A stretch of DNA of 64,000 nt from CAVSKL01 sp963728475 [NCBI: Candidatus Eiseniibacteriota bacterium] (GCA_963728475.1 CAVSKL010000004.1:62001-126000); one strand, 5' to 3'; counted from the first letter of the stretch, positions 48,582 to 57,760 are shown. The notes: a model not told the origin generated them from the letters alone. Program-made: numbers and translations.

Positions 48582-48634
48582 CCGCGGGCGGAAGGCGACT
48601 GGAAGCTCGCGCGCCCCGCCCTTAGACTTCCCGG

Positions 48635-49354
48635 ATGCCAGCGTCCTCCGCGCGCGAGTTCTTGCGCCTCGGGTTGCCCCTCGCCCTCATCTTGGCCGCG
48701 ATGGCGGCCCTGATGGCGTCCTTCCGGCACCAGCTCTTCCATGACGCCGCCCGGCGGACGCGGTTGCTCTCGGCCCACCGCGCCGCCATGCGATGGATGT
48801 TCGGCCTCGGCGCGCTAACCGCGGCGCTCTGGGGGATCGCTTACCTGGGCCTGGGCACGACCCGGCTGAGATGGATGTGGCTCGGCGCCCTCCTGTGGTT
48901 CGTGGTGGGCGCGATGGAGTGGCGGACGCTCCGGGAATTCGAGGCGCGCGAACGCGCCGGTGGGGGGGACGATGAGTCCGGTGGTCGAAGCTCTCCGGTT
49001 CGCGTCCGGCGCGCTCGGATTGTCCGGCGCGTGACCGCGCCCCTCCGCGTCCGGATCTACGCCTTGGTCCGCCGGGTGCCCAAAGGGCGCGTGGCCACCT
49101 ACGGCCAGATCGCGCGCCTGGCCGGCATTCCACGCCACGCCCGGCAGGTGGGCTACGCGCTCCACGCGCTCGCCGGCGACTCCGGCGTCCCCTGGCACCG
49201 CGTGCTCAACTCCCGCGGGGCGATCAGCCTTCCCGCGGGCACGGGCCCGGACCGCGTGCAGCGGAAGCTCCTCGAAGCCGAAGGGGTGCGCTTCGGCCGG
49301 GATGGCCGGGTGGATCTCGCGCGCTTTCAGTGGCGGCCGCGCGAGCGCCGGTAG
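48635..49354 (+). CDS. membrane segment joined to an alkyltransferase-like (ATL) DNA-repair domain; fusion or frameshifted pair
   Basis: 239 residues as read. Residues 1-110 contain two or three hydrophobic segments; residues 135-239 are a complete alkyltransferase-like domain (VRRVPKGRVATYGQIARLAGIPRHARQVGYALHAL..VPWHRVLNSRG). The methyl-accepting Cys of MGMT (PCHR) is Trp here (PWHRV), the ATL hallmark: such proteins bind O6-alkylguanine without repairing it and hand it to excision repair. The linker is Arg-rich and reads poorly. Just after a G7 run (48962-48968) another frame gives ATG 48972 and a stop at 49032-49034 that overlaps an in-frame GTG (49031) of the ATL domain (GTGA), the usual junction in this genome. 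So two genes split by a 1-nt error are as likely as a true fusion. Confidence 0.75.
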   Translation: MPASSAREFLRLGLPLALILAAMAALMASFRHQLFHDAARRTRLLSAHRAAMRWMFGLGALTAALWGIAYLGLGTTRLRWMWLGALLWFVVGAMEWRTLREFEARERAGGGDDESGGRSSPVRVRRARIVRRVTAPLRVRIYALVRRVPKGRVATYGQIARLAGIPRHARQVGYALHALAGDSGVPWHRVLNSRGAISLPAGTGPDRVQRKLLEAEGVRFGRDGRVDLARFQWRPRERR

Positions 49355-49389
49355 CAGGCCGATCGAGAGCCGGATCCGGCCGCGCCGCC

Positions 49390-49470
49390 GGGTGACTACC
49401 CCGCCGGCCAGAGCGCGGGTGACCACCCCGCCGGCCAGGGCGCGGGCTACGACCCCGCCGGCCGTACCGC
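49390..49470. repeat. three 27-bp tandem repeats
   Basis: Units starting at 49390, 49417 and 49444 share GGGTGACNACCCCGCCGGCC-type cores, with the third diverged. They straddle the 3' end of the leftward MFS gene (stop at 49447-49449) and its immediate downstream sequence. Confidence 0.75.
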
Positions 49471-50919
49471 CGGCTCCGAGGCCTCGGGCGGGGACTCCTT
49501 GGTGGAGAGATAGGGAAAGAACACCGCCGACACCAGCGCCGCCGCGGCCAGCCCGAAGATGATCCAGAACGAGGCGTCGAGGCCGGAGACCAGGGCGACG
49601 GACAGCTTCTGGAGCACTGCGGGGTCGAGGAGGCGCCCGTGGCCGGGGCCCAGCAGCCGGTTGGCGGCGTCGGCGGGGAGGGTGGGATCGGCGGAGAGCG
49701 CGCGCGCGAGGACGCCGCCGGTGACCCCGATCGCCAGCGCCCCGCCGATGCTCCGGAAGAACATGGTGCTGGCGGTGGCCACCCCGCGCCGCTTCCAGGC
49801 CACGCTGGTCTGGACCGCGATGATGAGCGCGGTGTTGGCAAGCCCCAGCCCCACGCCGAAGGCGGCGCTCACCGCCTGGATCGCGCCGAGGGGGGCGCCG
49901 GGGTGGGTGAGGAGCGCCATGGCGCAGGCCGCCCCCGCCGAGATGCCGAGCCCGGTCCAGATGAGCGGCCGGTAACCCACCGAGGGGAGGATCCGCCCGC
50001 CCAGCGCGCTCGCCAGCGGCCACCCGATCACCATGGGGGTGATGGCGCTTCCGGCGGCGGTGGGGGAGCCCCCCAGCACCCCCTGCACGAAGAGCGGCAC
50101 GTAGGTCACGGTGGCAAGCATGGCTCCGCCGAGAAGCGTGCCCGCCACGCTCGAGACCGCCATCACCGGGGTGCGAAAGAGGTCCAGCGGGAGCACCGGC
50201 TCCGCCACCCGCGACTCCACCCACAGGAATGCGCCCAGGAGCGCGGCCGCGCCCGCCAGCGGCAGGAGCACGTTTCGGGACTGCGAGCCCAGGAGGAGGA
50301 GCACCACCGCCCCTCCCAGGAGCGCCGCTCCGCCCAGGTCGAGCGCGTGCTCCTTCTTCTCCACGTGCTCGTGGAGCGCGATCACCAGCAGGATCGCCGA
50401 CGCCACCCCGAACGGAATGTTGATGAAGAAGACCCAGTGCCAGGAGAGGACTTTCACGATGAGCCCGCCCAGGATCGGACCCACCAACCCGGCCACGCCC
50501 CAGACCGCCCCGAACACCCCCTGCATGCGGGCCCGCTCTTCCAGGTTGAAGATGTCCCCCACGATGGTGAGCGCCACCGGCTGCATGGCTCCCGCCCCCA
50601 GCCCCTGGAGGGTCCGGAACGCGATGAGCTGGCTCATGGTCGCGGAGAATCCGCTCAGGGTGGAGCCGGCCAGGAAGAGCACGATGCCGGTCAGCATGAT
50701 CGGTTTCCGCCCGTAAAGGTCGCTGAGCTTCCCGTAGAGGGGGACGGTGAGGGTCGAGGAAAGGAGGTAGCCGGTGAAGACCCAGGAGTAGTGGCTCAGT
50801 CCGCCCAGGTCCCCGATCACCGAGGGCATGGCGGTGGACACGATGGTGACTTCCACCGCGGCCATGAACATGCTGAGCAGGAGCGCGGCCACGGTGAGCG
50901 GCCGATGGGTCTGGCGCAA
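49447..50919 (-). CDS. MFS multidrug exporter, DHA2 (14-TM) type
   Basis: 490 residues filled with hydrophobic segments consistent with the 14-helix DHA2/EmrB-QacA group of proton-driven exporters. Motif A is GKLSDLYGRKP and motif C-like GVAGLVGPILGGLI follows in TM5. The N-terminal EVTIVSTAMPSVIGDLGG is typical of the group. Start TTG 50919 has a weak GCAGGG box; the tRNA-Leu gene lies just behind it on the same strand. Its last codons lie in a 27-bp repeat. No regulator gene is adjacent. Confidence 0.92.
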   Translation of the reverse strand: MRQTHRPLTVAALLLSMFMAAVEVTIVSTAMPSVIGDLGGLSHYSWVFTGYLLSSTLTVPLYGKLSDLYGRKPIMLTGIVLFLAGSTLSGFSATMSQLIAFRTLQGLGAGAMQPVALTIVGDIFNLEERARMQGVFGAVWGVAGLVGPILGGLIVKVLSWHWVFFINIPFGVASAILLVIALHEHVEKKEHALDLGGAALLGGAVVLLLLGSQSRNVLLPLAGAAALLGAFLWVESRVAEPVLPLDLFRTPVMAVSSVAGTLLGGAMLATVTYVPLFVQGVLGGSPTAAGSAITPMVIGWPLASALGGRILPSVGYRPLIWTGLGISAGAACAMALLTHPGAPLGAIQAVSAAFGVGLGLANTALIIAVQTSVAWKRRGVATASTMFFRSIGGALAIGVTGGVLARALSADPTLPADAANRLLGPGHGRLLDPAVLQKLSVALVSGLDASFWIIFGLAAAALVSAVFFPYLSTKESPPEASEPAVRPAGS

Positions 50920-50945
50920 GGATGGCCCTGCAGCAAGGGGGAGGT

Positions 50946-51032
50946 TGGTGCGGAAGGGGGGATTTGAACCCCCACGGCGTTTCCACCACTGGACCCTGAA
51001 CCCAGCGCGTCTACCAATTCCGCCACTTCCGC
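50946..51032 (-). tRNA. tRNA-Leu (CAG)
   Basis: Read leftward: GCGGAAG acceptor, D-arm GGCGGAATTGGTAGACGC, anticodon stem CTGGG/TCCAG with loop TTCAGGG (anticodon CAG), long variable arm and T-arm GGGGGTTCAAATCCCCC. ACCA is encoded at the 3' end. It is a class II tRNA with the long variable arm of tRNA-Leu. Confidence 0.96.
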
Positions 51033-51054
51033 AACCGTCGAATCAGGACGGAGG

Positions 51055-51083
51055 AGGGTATCCCGGGCCGGGCCCGGTGTCAA
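51055..51083 (-). promoter_or_regulatory. promoter of the tRNA-Leu gene
   Basis: Read leftward: TTGACA (51078-51083), 17-bp spacer, TACCCT (51055-51060), about 22 bp before the tRNA. Confidence 0.8.
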
Positions 51084-51222
51084 TCATTCCGGTGGCGGCG
51101 GCCGCCCCCGCTTGCCCGCCCAAGGTCCGGACAGGTAAGGTTTTCGGTCCGGGGGCCGCTCCGTCGGAGCCGGCCCTCCCCGTATCCGGGCCCGCGCCCC
51201 GAAAAGGACCCGAGAAGGAACC

Positions 51223-51732
51223 GTGACACCGAACCCCGCCTCCGAACCGGGGGGGAAAAGCCCCCGCGCCAAGGACGAGATCAGGATGGTGGCCCAGAAC
51301 CGCAAGGCCCGCCATTTCTACCACGTGCTCGAGACCTTCGAGGCGGGCCTGGTCCTGGGCGGAACCGAGGTCAAGTCGCTCCGGAACGGCCGCGCCAACC
51401 TGGGCGACGCCTACGCGGTGATCGAGGACGGAGAGGCCTGGATCCTGAACCTCCACATCAGCCCCTACGAGCAGGGGAACCGCTTCAACCACGAGCCTCT
51501 CCGCCGGCGGAAACTCCTCCTCTCCCGCCGCGAGATCCACCGGCTTCTGGGCAAGACCCGCGAGAGCGGCCTCACCCTGGTCCCGCTCGCGCTCTATTTC
51601 CGGGGAGGGTGGGCCAAGATCCAGATCGCGCTGGCCAAGGGGAAGAAGGCCCACGACAAACGCGAGGACATGGCCCGCCGGGACGCCGAGCGCGAGATCG
51701 CCCGGGCCATGAGCCGGAAGGGGCGCGAATGA
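51223..51732 (+). CDS. smpB: SmpB, tmRNA-binding protein
   Basis: 169 residues. It binds tmRNA and carries it to stalled ribosomes. The OB-fold core shows VAQNRKARHFYHVLETFEAGLVLGGTEVKSLRNGRANLGDAYA, then LHISPYEQGNRFNHEP and RKLLLSRREIHRL; the C-terminal basic tail (GWAKIQIALAKGKKAHDKRE) enters the mRNA channel. The N-terminal 20 residues are longer than usual. GTG start with GAAGGAA. It opens an operon with the amidase, GerMN, murI, rph and rdgB genes; its partner tmRNA lies at 58458. Confidence 0.97.
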   Translation: MTPNPASEPGGKSPRAKDEIRMVAQNRKARHFYHVLETFEAGLVLGGTEVKSLRNGRANLGDAYAVIEDGEAWILNLHISPYEQGNRFNHEPLRRRKLLLSRREIHRLLGKTRESGLTLVPLALYFRGGWAKIQIALAKGKKAHDKREDMARRDAEREIARAMSRKGRE

Positions 51733-53246
51733 GGCGCCGCCCGCTCCGCGCCCTCGCCCGGCGACCCTCCACCGCCTTCCCCCCGCGCTCCTTCGCCGCC
51801 CTCGCGTGGAGCGGGCTGGTCGCGGCCCTCCTCGCCCTTCTCGCCCTCTCGCCCGCTCTCGCCGAGGCCTCGGCCGGCCCCCCCGGCGCCGTCCCCTTCG
51901 ACCTGCAGCTCATCCCCGTACGCGGCGCTCCCCGCCCCGCCACCGCCTGGGACCGGGACGGCGTGCTCTACCTATCCGTCAACGAGATGGGGGTGCTACT
52001 GGACGCGGTCCAGTCCTGGCGGCCGGAGCTGGGACGGATGGCCCTTACCGTGGACCGGCACGAGCTGGCGGTGACCGACGGGTCCGACATCGCCACCGTG
52101 GACGGGACCCAGCTCGTCCACCTGGCCGGCCCCGCCTTCCTGTGGGGCGGAGTGATGATGGTGCCGCTGGAACTCCTGGTGGACGCCGACGGGCGCCACC
52201 AGTCCTGGGTGGGGGCGCCGGTGCAGTTCTCCCGCGAGGACCGGCGGCTCTCCGCGGCCGCCCACGCCGGGGTGGTGACCGAGGCGGGGATCGAGCCGGT
52301 CTCGGCGGGGTGGCGGCTGGTCCTGGCCGCGGACGTCCCCATCCGCTACGACGTGATCCGCTCCGAGCGGGCCTCGTTCGTGGTCCATGTGGACGGCATC
52401 GAGTACGACCCGCTCCTCTACCCCCTGCCCAGCGAGCACGACTGGTTCCAGGGGCTCCGTCTCCGGAATCTTCCCGACGGGCTCGAGGTGAGCTTTTCCC
52501 CGGGGGCGGGCGCGGTGGGCTACCGGGTGGACACCCCCAAGCCCAACCGGATCGAGATCTTCCTGGGGCTCGACGAACGCGACATCCGGGAAGGCGATCT
52601 CCGCCGGTTCTCCAGCGCCCGCGACATCGTGCCCACCGATCTCCGGACCGTGGTTCTCGACCCCGGCCACGGCGGGGACGACGGCGGAGCCCGGATGAAC
52701 GGCGCGGACGAGGCGCAACTCGCCGACCGGCTCTGCCGCCTTCTGGCCGCGCGCCTCCAGGACGACCTGCAAGTCAGCGTGGTGTTCACCCACCGGCCCG
52801 GAGAGAACCCCGGTCCCGCCGACCGGGCCGCCGCCGCCGACGCGGCCTCCGGCGACGTCCTCCTCTCGGTCCACTTCCACGACCGCCCCGGCGGCCCCGC
52901 CGCCTTCACCGCCGCGATCGACCGCCAGGGGAACCCCATCCCCTCCGACCTCGCCACCCTGGGGTTCCGTCCCTTCGGGGGCGGCCAGGCCTCCTACCTG
53001 GTGGCGAGCCGCCTCCTGGCCCGGAACGTGGTCGATGCGGTGTCCTCGGGGCTGGGACTCACCTCGCAGGGGGTGTTCCCGGAGGACCTGCCCGAGCTGG
53101 AAGGGGCGACCATGCCGGCCATGCTGCTGGAGTTCGGACGCGCCCCGGAAGGGGGCAAGTGGGGCGGCGACCGTCTGGATGAGGCCGCGCAGGGGGTGGT
53201 GGAAGGCCTGCGACTCTATCTTCTGGCCGGGGAGGGCCCGCGATGA
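51729..53246 (+). CDS. N-acetylmuramoyl-L-alanine amidase (Amidase_3)
   Basis: 505 residues. A signal peptide or anchor (about 20-48) precedes a stalk of about 260 residues resembling AMIN/copper-amine-oxidase-like modules (YLSVNEMGVLLDA..VMMVPLELLVDADG). The catalytic domain starts near 305: zinc His in VLDPGHGGDDGGA, Glu in ADEAQLADRLC, His in LLSVHFHDR and the catalytic Glu in AMLLEFGRAPEG. It cleaves peptide stems from peptidoglycan glycan strands. ATG 51729 overlaps the smpB stop (ATGA) and its own stop overlaps the GerMN gene. Confidence 0.92.
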   Translation: MRRRPLRALARRPSTAFPPRSFAALAWSGLVAALLALLALSPALAEASAGPPGAVPFDLQLIPVRGAPRPATAWDRDGVLYLSVNEMGVLLDAVQSWRPELGRMALTVDRHELAVTDGSDIATVDGTQLVHLAGPAFLWGGVMMVPLELLVDADGRHQSWVGAPVQFSREDRRLSAAAHAGVVTEAGIEPVSAGWRLVLAADVPIRYDVIRSERASFVVHVDGIEYDPLLYPLPSEHDWFQGLRLRNLPDGLEVSFSPGAGAVGYRVDTPKPNRIEIFLGLDERDIREGDLRRFSSARDIVPTDLRTVVLDPGHGGDDGGARMNGADEAQLADRLCRLLAARLQDDLQVSVVFTHRPGENPGPADRAAAADAASGDVLLSVHFHDRPGGPAAFTAAIDRQGNPIPSDLATLGFRPFGGGQASYLVASRLLARNVVDAVSSGLGLTSQGVFPEDLPELEGATMPAMLLEFGRAPEGGKWGGDRLDEAAQGVVEGLRLYLLAGEGPR

Positions 53247-53797
53247 GACCGGTTCCGCGCAAGTTCAGGTGGATCGGGCTCGGCCTGGCGGTGGTGGCGG
53301 CGGTGGTGGTGCTGGCGGTGGTGCTCAGCAACCTGCGCGCGCCGCAGCCGCTCCGCTACCGGCTGGATCCCGGCGCCCCGGGCGTGGCGCTGCGGACGGT
53401 GACGGTCTATGTGCTCGACCCCGACTCGCTCCGGCTGGAGCCCCGCGAGCGCGAGGTGCTGGCCGAGGGGGACACCCAGCGGCTGGTGGAGGAACTGGTG
53501 GGCTACCTGTCCCAGAGTTCCGACAGCGCCCGGGCGCCGCTCCCCGGGGGAACCGCGCTCCTCCACTACTTCGATACCGGCAACGGCGAGGCGGTGCTCG
53601 ACTTCAACGAGGGTCTGGAAGAGGTGGCCGGGAGCGGCATCCGCGAGGAACGCCTGAAGCTCTCCGCCCTCACCCGCACCCTGGCCGAGAACGTGAACGG
53701 CCTGGAGCGGGTGCGGCTCCTGGTCCGCGGCCGCCCGCTCACCCGCTGGGGCGCGCATCTCGAGCCGCCGGCGGTGCTGGAGCTGGCCACGTGGTGA
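53243..53797 (+). CDS. GerMN-domain membrane-anchored protein
   Basis: 184 residues. One N-terminal membrane anchor ([20 protein letters not shown], about 10-29) followed by a GerMN domain ([73 protein letters not shown]). The family includes GerM of Bacillus but is common in non-sporulating bacteria, often next to amidases, as here. It probably helps peptidoglycan remodelling. Overlaps both neighbours (ATGA, GTGA). Confidence 0.87.
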   Translation: MRPVPRKFRWIGLGLAVVAAVVVLAVVLSNLRAPQPLRYRLDPGAPGVALRTVTVYVLDPDSLRLEPREREVLAEGDTQRLVEELVGYLSQSSDSARAPLPGGTALLHYFDTGNGEAVLDFNEGLEEVAGSGIREERLKLSALTRTLAENVNGLERVRLLVRGRPLTRWGAHLEPPAVLELATW

Positions 53798-54660
53798 CCC
53801 CGGCGCCGCTGGGCGTGTTCGACTCCGGCCTGGGCGGGCTCACCGTGGTCCGCTCGCTGGCCCGGACCGTGCCCGCGGAGCCGATGATCTACTTCGGCGA
53901 CACCGCGCGCCTCCCCTACGGCAACAAGTCCAAGGCCACGGTGACCCGATTGTCGCTGGAGGCGCTCCGGTTCCTGGAGCACTTCGGGATCAAGGCGCTG
54001 GTGGTGGCGTGCAACAGCGCTTCGGCCCTGGCGCTCGACGCGATGACCGCCGAGGCCTCGGTGCCGGTGCTGGGCGTGGTGGAAGCCGGGGCACGGCGCG
54101 CCGCCCGCACCACGCGGACCGGCAAGGTGGGGGTGATCGGCACCCGCGCCACCGTGAGCTCGGGATGCTACGACGTGGCGCTCCGGCGGCTGGCCGCGAA
54201 CCTCACCGTGACCTCGGCCGCGTGCCCACTGTTCGTGCCGCTGGTGGAGGAGGGATGGATCGACCACGAGGTGGCGCGCCGGGTGGCGGAGGAGTATCTG
54301 GCCCCGCTCCGCGCGGCGGCGGTGGACACGTTGATCCTGGGTTGCACGCACTATCCGCTCCTGCGCGACGTCCTGCAGAAGGTGATGGGAGACGCGGTGG
54401 CCCTGATCGACTCCGGCGACGCGGTGGCCGAGGACGTGGTGGCGGAGCTGGACCGCCGGAAGCTTCGCGCGCCGGAGGCGGGGGCGCCGCCGCGGCACCG
54501 GTTTTTCGTGAGCGACCAGGCCGACCGGTTCCACGCCGAAGGGCGGCGGTTCCTGGGCGACGCGGTCCTGGGGCGGGTCGAAGCGGTCGACCAGTCCGAC
54601 GTTCCCTGGTACGACCGCTGGGCTCCCGGAGGGGCGCGCCGGTCGGAGGAGAGCCCATGA
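53794..54660 (+). CDS. murI: glutamate racemase
   Basis: 288 residues. It makes D-glutamate for peptidoglycan. The catalytic cysteines are in [10 protein letters not shown] and [27 protein letters not shown] and [14 protein letters not shown] bind the substrate. A GTG at 53794 is used because it overlaps the GerMN stop (GTGA); an in-frame GTG lies at 53791. It fits the amidase/GerMN context. Its stop overlaps rph (ATGA). Confidence 0.96.
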   Translation: MTPAPLGVFDSGLGGLTVVRSLARTVPAEPMIYFGDTARLPYGNKSKATVTRLSLEALRFLEHFGIKALVVACNSASALALDAMTAEASVPVLGVVEAGARRAARTTRTGKVGVIGTRATVSSGCYDVALRRLAANLTVTSAACPLFVPLVEEGWIDHEVARRVAEEYLAPLRAAAVDTLILGCTHYPLLRDVLQKVMGDAVALIDSGDAVAEDVVAELDRRKLRAPEAGAPPRHRFFVSDQADRFHAEGRRFLGDAVLGRVEAVDQSDVPWYDRWAPGGARRSEESP

Positions 54661-55394
54661 GCCGAAGCGACGGACGACGACTGGACGAGATGCGCCCGGT
54701 GAAGCTGGAAGTGGGCGTGCTGCGGCACGCCGAGGGCTCGGTGCGGATCGCGGTGGGGGATACCCAGGTGCTGTGCGCGGCCAGCGTGGAGGAGCGGGTG
54801 CCCATGTTCCTCAAGGGAAGCGGGAAGGGATGGGTGACCGCGGAGTACGGCATGCTCCCTCGCTCCACCAACGACCGCATGAGCCGCGAGGCGTCGCAGG
54901 GGCGCCAGGGGGGGCGGACGCTGGAGATCCAGCGGCTGATCGGGCGGTCGCTCCGCGGGGTGGTGGACCTGGGGAGCCTGGGCGAGCGGACGGTGATCCT
55001 GGATTGCGACGTGCTGGAAGCGGACGGAGGGACCCGGACCGCGTCCATCACCGGAGCCTGCGTGGCCCTCCACCAGGCGCTCTCGTGGCTGGTGGAGCAG
55101 GACAAGATCCCCTATCACCCCATGCGCGACCTGGTGGCGGCGGTGAGCGTGGGGATCGTCAACGGCGAGCCCCACATGGACCTCTGTTACCTGGAGGACT
55201 CGCGGGCGGAGGTCGACTTCAACGTGGTGCGAACCGGCTCGGGCCAGTACGTGGAGGCCCAGGGGACGGCGGAGGGGAGGCCGTTCTCCCGGGAATCCCT
55301 GGACCGGCTGCTGGACCTGGCCGAGGCCGGCTGCGCCCGGCTGGTGGAGCTTCAGCGGAGCGCCCTGGGGTTGCCGGAGGACGGCCGGAAGTGA
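54657..55394 (+). CDS. rph: ribonuclease PH
   Basis: 245 residues. 3' exoribonuclease that trims tRNA ends with phosphate. Family marks: [78 protein letters not shown] and [10 protein letters not shown]. Coupled to murI and rdgB by ATGA/GTGA overlaps, a common rph-rdgB pairing. Confidence 0.97.
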   Translation: MSRSDGRRLDEMRPVKLEVGVLRHAEGSVRIAVGDTQVLCAASVEERVPMFLKGSGKGWVTAEYGMLPRSTNDRMSREASQGRQGGRTLEIQRLIGRSLRGVVDLGSLGERTVILDCDVLEADGGTRTASITGACVALHQALSWLVEQDKIPYHPMRDLVAAVSVGIVNGEPHMDLCYLEDSRAEVDFNVVRTGSGQYVEAQGTAEGRPFSRESLDRLLDLAEAGCARLVELQRSALGLPEDGRK

Positions 55395-56017
55395 CCCGGC
55401 CGGACCGGCTCCTGGCCGCCACCGGGAACCCGGGCAAGCTGGCCGAGATCCGGGAACTTCTGGCCCCGGCCCGGGTGGAGGTCGTGTCCCCGGCGGAAGC
55501 GGGCTGGAACGAGGACGTGGTTGAGGACGGCGGGACCCTGGAGGCCAACGCCTTGAAGAAGGCCCGGGCGGCGGTGGCGGCCACCGGATTGGTGGCGGTG
55601 GCCGACGACACCGGGCTCTTTGTCGAGGCCCTGGGCGGGGAGCCCGGGGTCCGGAGCGCCCGCTATGCCGGAGAGGCGCAGGATCCGGCGGCGAATTGCG
55701 CTAAACTCCTGGCCGCTCTGGCCGGGGTGTCCCCCGCCGGGCGGGGGGCGGCCTTCCGCTGCGTGGTGGCGCTGGTGGCGCCGATGGCCGGCGGGATGGA
55801 GGAGCATCTGTTCGAGGGCTCGGTGCAGGGACGGATCACCGGCCGCAAGCGGGGCGCGAGCGGCTTCGGCTACGACCCGCTCTTCGAGCCCCTGGGCGCC
55901 GGGCGCACGTTCGCCGAGATGCAATCGGCGGAGAAGCACGGGCTCAGCCATCGCGGCCGGGCGTTGGGTTCCCTGCGCGCGTACCTGGCCGGACTTCCCG
56001 GGAAGGGAGAGGCATGA
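55391..56017 (+). CDS. rdgB: XTP/dITP pyrophosphatase (Ham1/RdgB)
   Basis: 208 residues. House-cleaning enzyme that hydrolyses ITP, dITP and XTP. Motifs [48 protein letters not shown] and [11 protein letters not shown] are complete. GTG start overlapping the rph stop. The next gene overlaps its end by ATGA. Confidence 0.96.
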   Translation: MTRPDRLLAATGNPGKLAEIRELLAPARVEVVSPAEAGWNEDVVEDGGTLEANALKKARAAVAATGLVAVADDTGLFVEALGGEPGVRSARYAGEAQDPAANCAKLLAALAGVSPAGRGAAFRCVVALVAPMAGGMEEHLFEGSVQGRITGRKRGASGFGYDPLFEPLGAGRTFAEMQSAEKHGLSHRGRALGSLRAYLAGLPGKGEA

Positions 56018-56598
56018 AACGGATCTGGATACCGCTGGCGCTCCTGGCGCTGGCCGCGGCGGGCTGCGGCAAGGGCAAGGGCGCGGCGGGGAGCGGCGAT
56101 CCCTGGGCCGGGACCCCGGAGCGGGTGCCCCAGGGAATCATGCACGCCTATGAGACCCGCGACGACAGCCTCTACGCGTCGCTTCTCGCCCCCGACTTCC
56201 ACTACTACTTCGAGCCGCAGGGCGCCGACACCTCCGACATCCTGGTGTGGGGAAAGGAGGAGGAGGTGGTGGCCACCGGAAACCTCTTCCGGACCCAGGA
56301 CGTGGACACGCTCCTCTACGTTCTCGACGCGGGCACGCCCCACCCCGCCACCGGCGCCGGCCACGAAGGCTGGATGGTGGTCCCGATCTCGGGCGGTGAA
56401 CTCGAGGTGGTGGTGCAGAACAAGGACCCGATGAAGGTCCAGCTCAACCGCCAGGAACTCTGGGTCCGCGAGATCACCGATCCCGCCACCGGCGCGAAGC
56501 GCTGGGTGGTCGAGCAATGGCACGACTATCCGGCCCCCCAGGAGGATGCGGTCCCCGCCCAGGGGAACGGGATGAAGGGGAGTTCGGGGGGGGAATAG
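56014..56598 (+). CDS. lipoprotein of unknown function
   Basis: 194 residues. Lipobox AAAGC (Cys18). The rest reads like a SnoaL/NTF2-like cone: helix VPQGIMHAYETRDDSLYASLLAPDFHYYF, then strands DTSDILVWGKEEEV, LYVLDAG, GELEVVVQNKDPMKVQL, TGAKRWVVEQWHDYP. Function unknown. ATG start overlaps rdgB. It is the last gene of the smpB operon; tRNAs on the other strand follow. Confidence 0.72.
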   Translation: MKRIWIPLALLALAAAGCGKGKGAAGSGDPWAGTPERVPQGIMHAYETRDDSLYASLLAPDFHYYFEPQGADTSDILVWGKEEEVVATGNLFRTQDVDTLLYVLDAGTPHPATGAGHEGWMVVPISGGELEVVVQNKDPMKVQLNRQELWVREITDPATGAKRWVVEQWHDYPAPQEDAVPAQGNGMKGSSGGE

Positions 56599-56652
56599 CG
56601 CTCGCCGCTCCGCGCCGGGTCGCTCGCGGCCGGTCCTGGGCGCCGGGGTGGG

Positions 56653-56729
56653 TGGCGCGCCTGGGAGGACTCGAACCTCCGACCTGCGGATTAGAAGTCC
56701 GCTGCTCTGTCCACCTGAGCTACAGGCGC
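56653..56729 (-). tRNA. tRNA-Arg (TCT)
   Basis: Read leftward: GCGCCTG acceptor, TAGCTCAGGTGGACAGAGC D-arm, anticodon stem GCGGA/TCCGC with loop CTTCTAA (anticodon TCT), T-arm GGAGGTTCGAGTCCTCC, acceptor CAGGCGC, G discriminator and encoded CCA. Confidence 0.96.
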
Positions 56730-56794
56730 CCGTCGTCGAGCCCTGAAAGGTAGCAGAACCGCCCGGCGGCGGGCGACGGGGGCGGGGGAGAGAA

Positions 56795-56871
56795 TGGGGT
56801 GGATGACGGGAATTGAACCCGCGACAACCTGATCCACAGTCAGGCGCTCTACCAACTGAGCTACATCCACC
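56795..56871 (-). tRNA. tRNA-His (GTG)
   Basis: Read leftward: extra G at position -1 opposite C73, acceptor GTGGATG, anticodon stem CCTGA/TCAGG with loop CTGTGGA (anticodon GTG), T-arm GCGGGTTCAATTCCCGT, encoded CCA. The G-1:C73 pair is the histidine identity element. Confidence 0.96.
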
Positions 56872-56911
56872 ACCGAAACGTGGGCCGCGGGGACCCGGCC
56901 GGGCGGGATCG

Positions 56912-56988
56912 TGGTCGGGGCGATAGGATTCGAACCTACGACCCCCTGCTCCCAAAGCAGGTGCGCTACCAAACTGCGCCACGCCCCG
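56912..56988 (-). tRNA. tRNA-Pro (TGG)
   Basis: Read leftward: CGGGGCG acceptor, GTGGCGCAGTTTGGTAGCGC D-arm, anticodon stem CCTGC/GCAGG with loop TTTGGGA (anticodon TGG), T-arm GTAGGTTCGAATCCTAT, encoded ACCA. First tRNA of the Pro-His-Arg transcript. Confidence 0.96.
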
Positions 56989-56995
56989 AGGTCGT

Positions 56996-57015
56996 AGGGT
57001 TGCCCGGGCAACCCT
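56996..57015 (-). promoter_or_regulatory. 20-bp perfect palindrome in the tRNA-operon leader
   Basis: AGGGTTGCCCGGGCAACCCT lies between the promoter and tRNA-Pro. In RNA it would form a tight hairpin just 5' of the first tRNA; as DNA it could be an operator. Confidence 0.6.
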
Positions 57016-57037
57016 TGCATCCGGAAAACGGCCCCCG

Positions 57038-57066
57038 ATGGTAGCACTCCCACCGCGTCACGACAA
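57038..57066 (-). promoter_or_regulatory. promoter of the tRNA-Pro-His-Arg operon
   Basis: Read leftward: TTGTCG (57061-57066), 17-bp spacer ending in TGC, TACCAT (57038-57043). It has the TGCTAnnnT extended -10 seen elsewhere. Confidence 0.75.
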
Positions 57067-57145
57067 CGCCCGCCCCGGCAAGGGCGGGAAGAGGGCCGCG
57101 GCGGGCGAGCCCGGGGCCGCGCCCCGGTCCGAGGCCCCACCGCTC

Positions 57146-57174
57146 TTGACCCGGAAAGCCCGCTCGGATAGGGT
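57146..57174 (+). promoter_or_regulatory. sigma-70 promoter of ssb
   Basis: TTGACC (57146-57151), 17-bp spacer, TAGGGT (57169-57174). The leader to the ATG at 57292 is about 110 nt. Confidence 0.65.
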
Positions 57175-57291
57175 CTAGGCCAAGTTTTGGAACCCGCCAC
57201 CCGGCTTCCCCGTCACGTTCGGGCCCGTCCAGTGAGCCCCGTCGGATCCAGCGCCCCGGCACGCGCCGCGGGCGCGGCAGAAAGGAATCTC

Positions 57292-57732
57292 ATGGCAACT
57301 CGGAGCGTCAACAAGGTCATCCTGCTCGGGCATCTGGGCGCCGACCCCGAGGTGCGCTTCACGCAGAGCGGCACCGCGGTGGCCAACCTGCGGATCGCCA
57401 CCAACGAGTCCTACAACGACCGGTCCACCGGCGAGCGGGTGGAGCGGACGGAGTGGCACCGGGTGGTGGCCTGGGGCAAGCTGGCCGAGATCTGCCAGCA
57501 GTACCTGCAGAAGGGGCGCCAGGTCTACATCGAGGGCACGCTCCAGACCCGGCAGTGGACGGACAAGGACCAGAACACCCGTTACACCACCGAGGTCCGC
57601 GCCAACGAGATGGTCATGCTCGGCGGGCGCGGCGGGGAGGGCGGACCCCCGAGCGGAGGCGGCGGCGAGGAATCGCAGTACGCTCCGGTGGGTGGGGACG
57701 AGCCTCCCAGCGACGACGACCTGCCCTTCTGA
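57292..57732 (+). CDS. ssb: single-stranded DNA-binding protein
   Basis: 146 residues. OB-fold core ([72 protein letters not shown]) followed by a short Gly-rich linker and the acidic tip DDDLPF that recruits repair and replication partners. AAAGGA precedes the ATG. It has its own promoter and a strong terminator. Confidence 0.97.
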   Translation: MATRSVNKVILLGHLGADPEVRFTQSGTAVANLRIATNESYNDRSTGERVERTEWHRVVAWGKLAEICQQYLQKGRQVYIEGTLQTRQWTDKDQNTRYTTEVRANEMVMLGGRGGEGGPPSGGGGEESQYAPVGGDEPPSDDDLPF

Positions 57733-57760
57733 GCCCGGACCGGGTTCGGGGCACGCTTCA

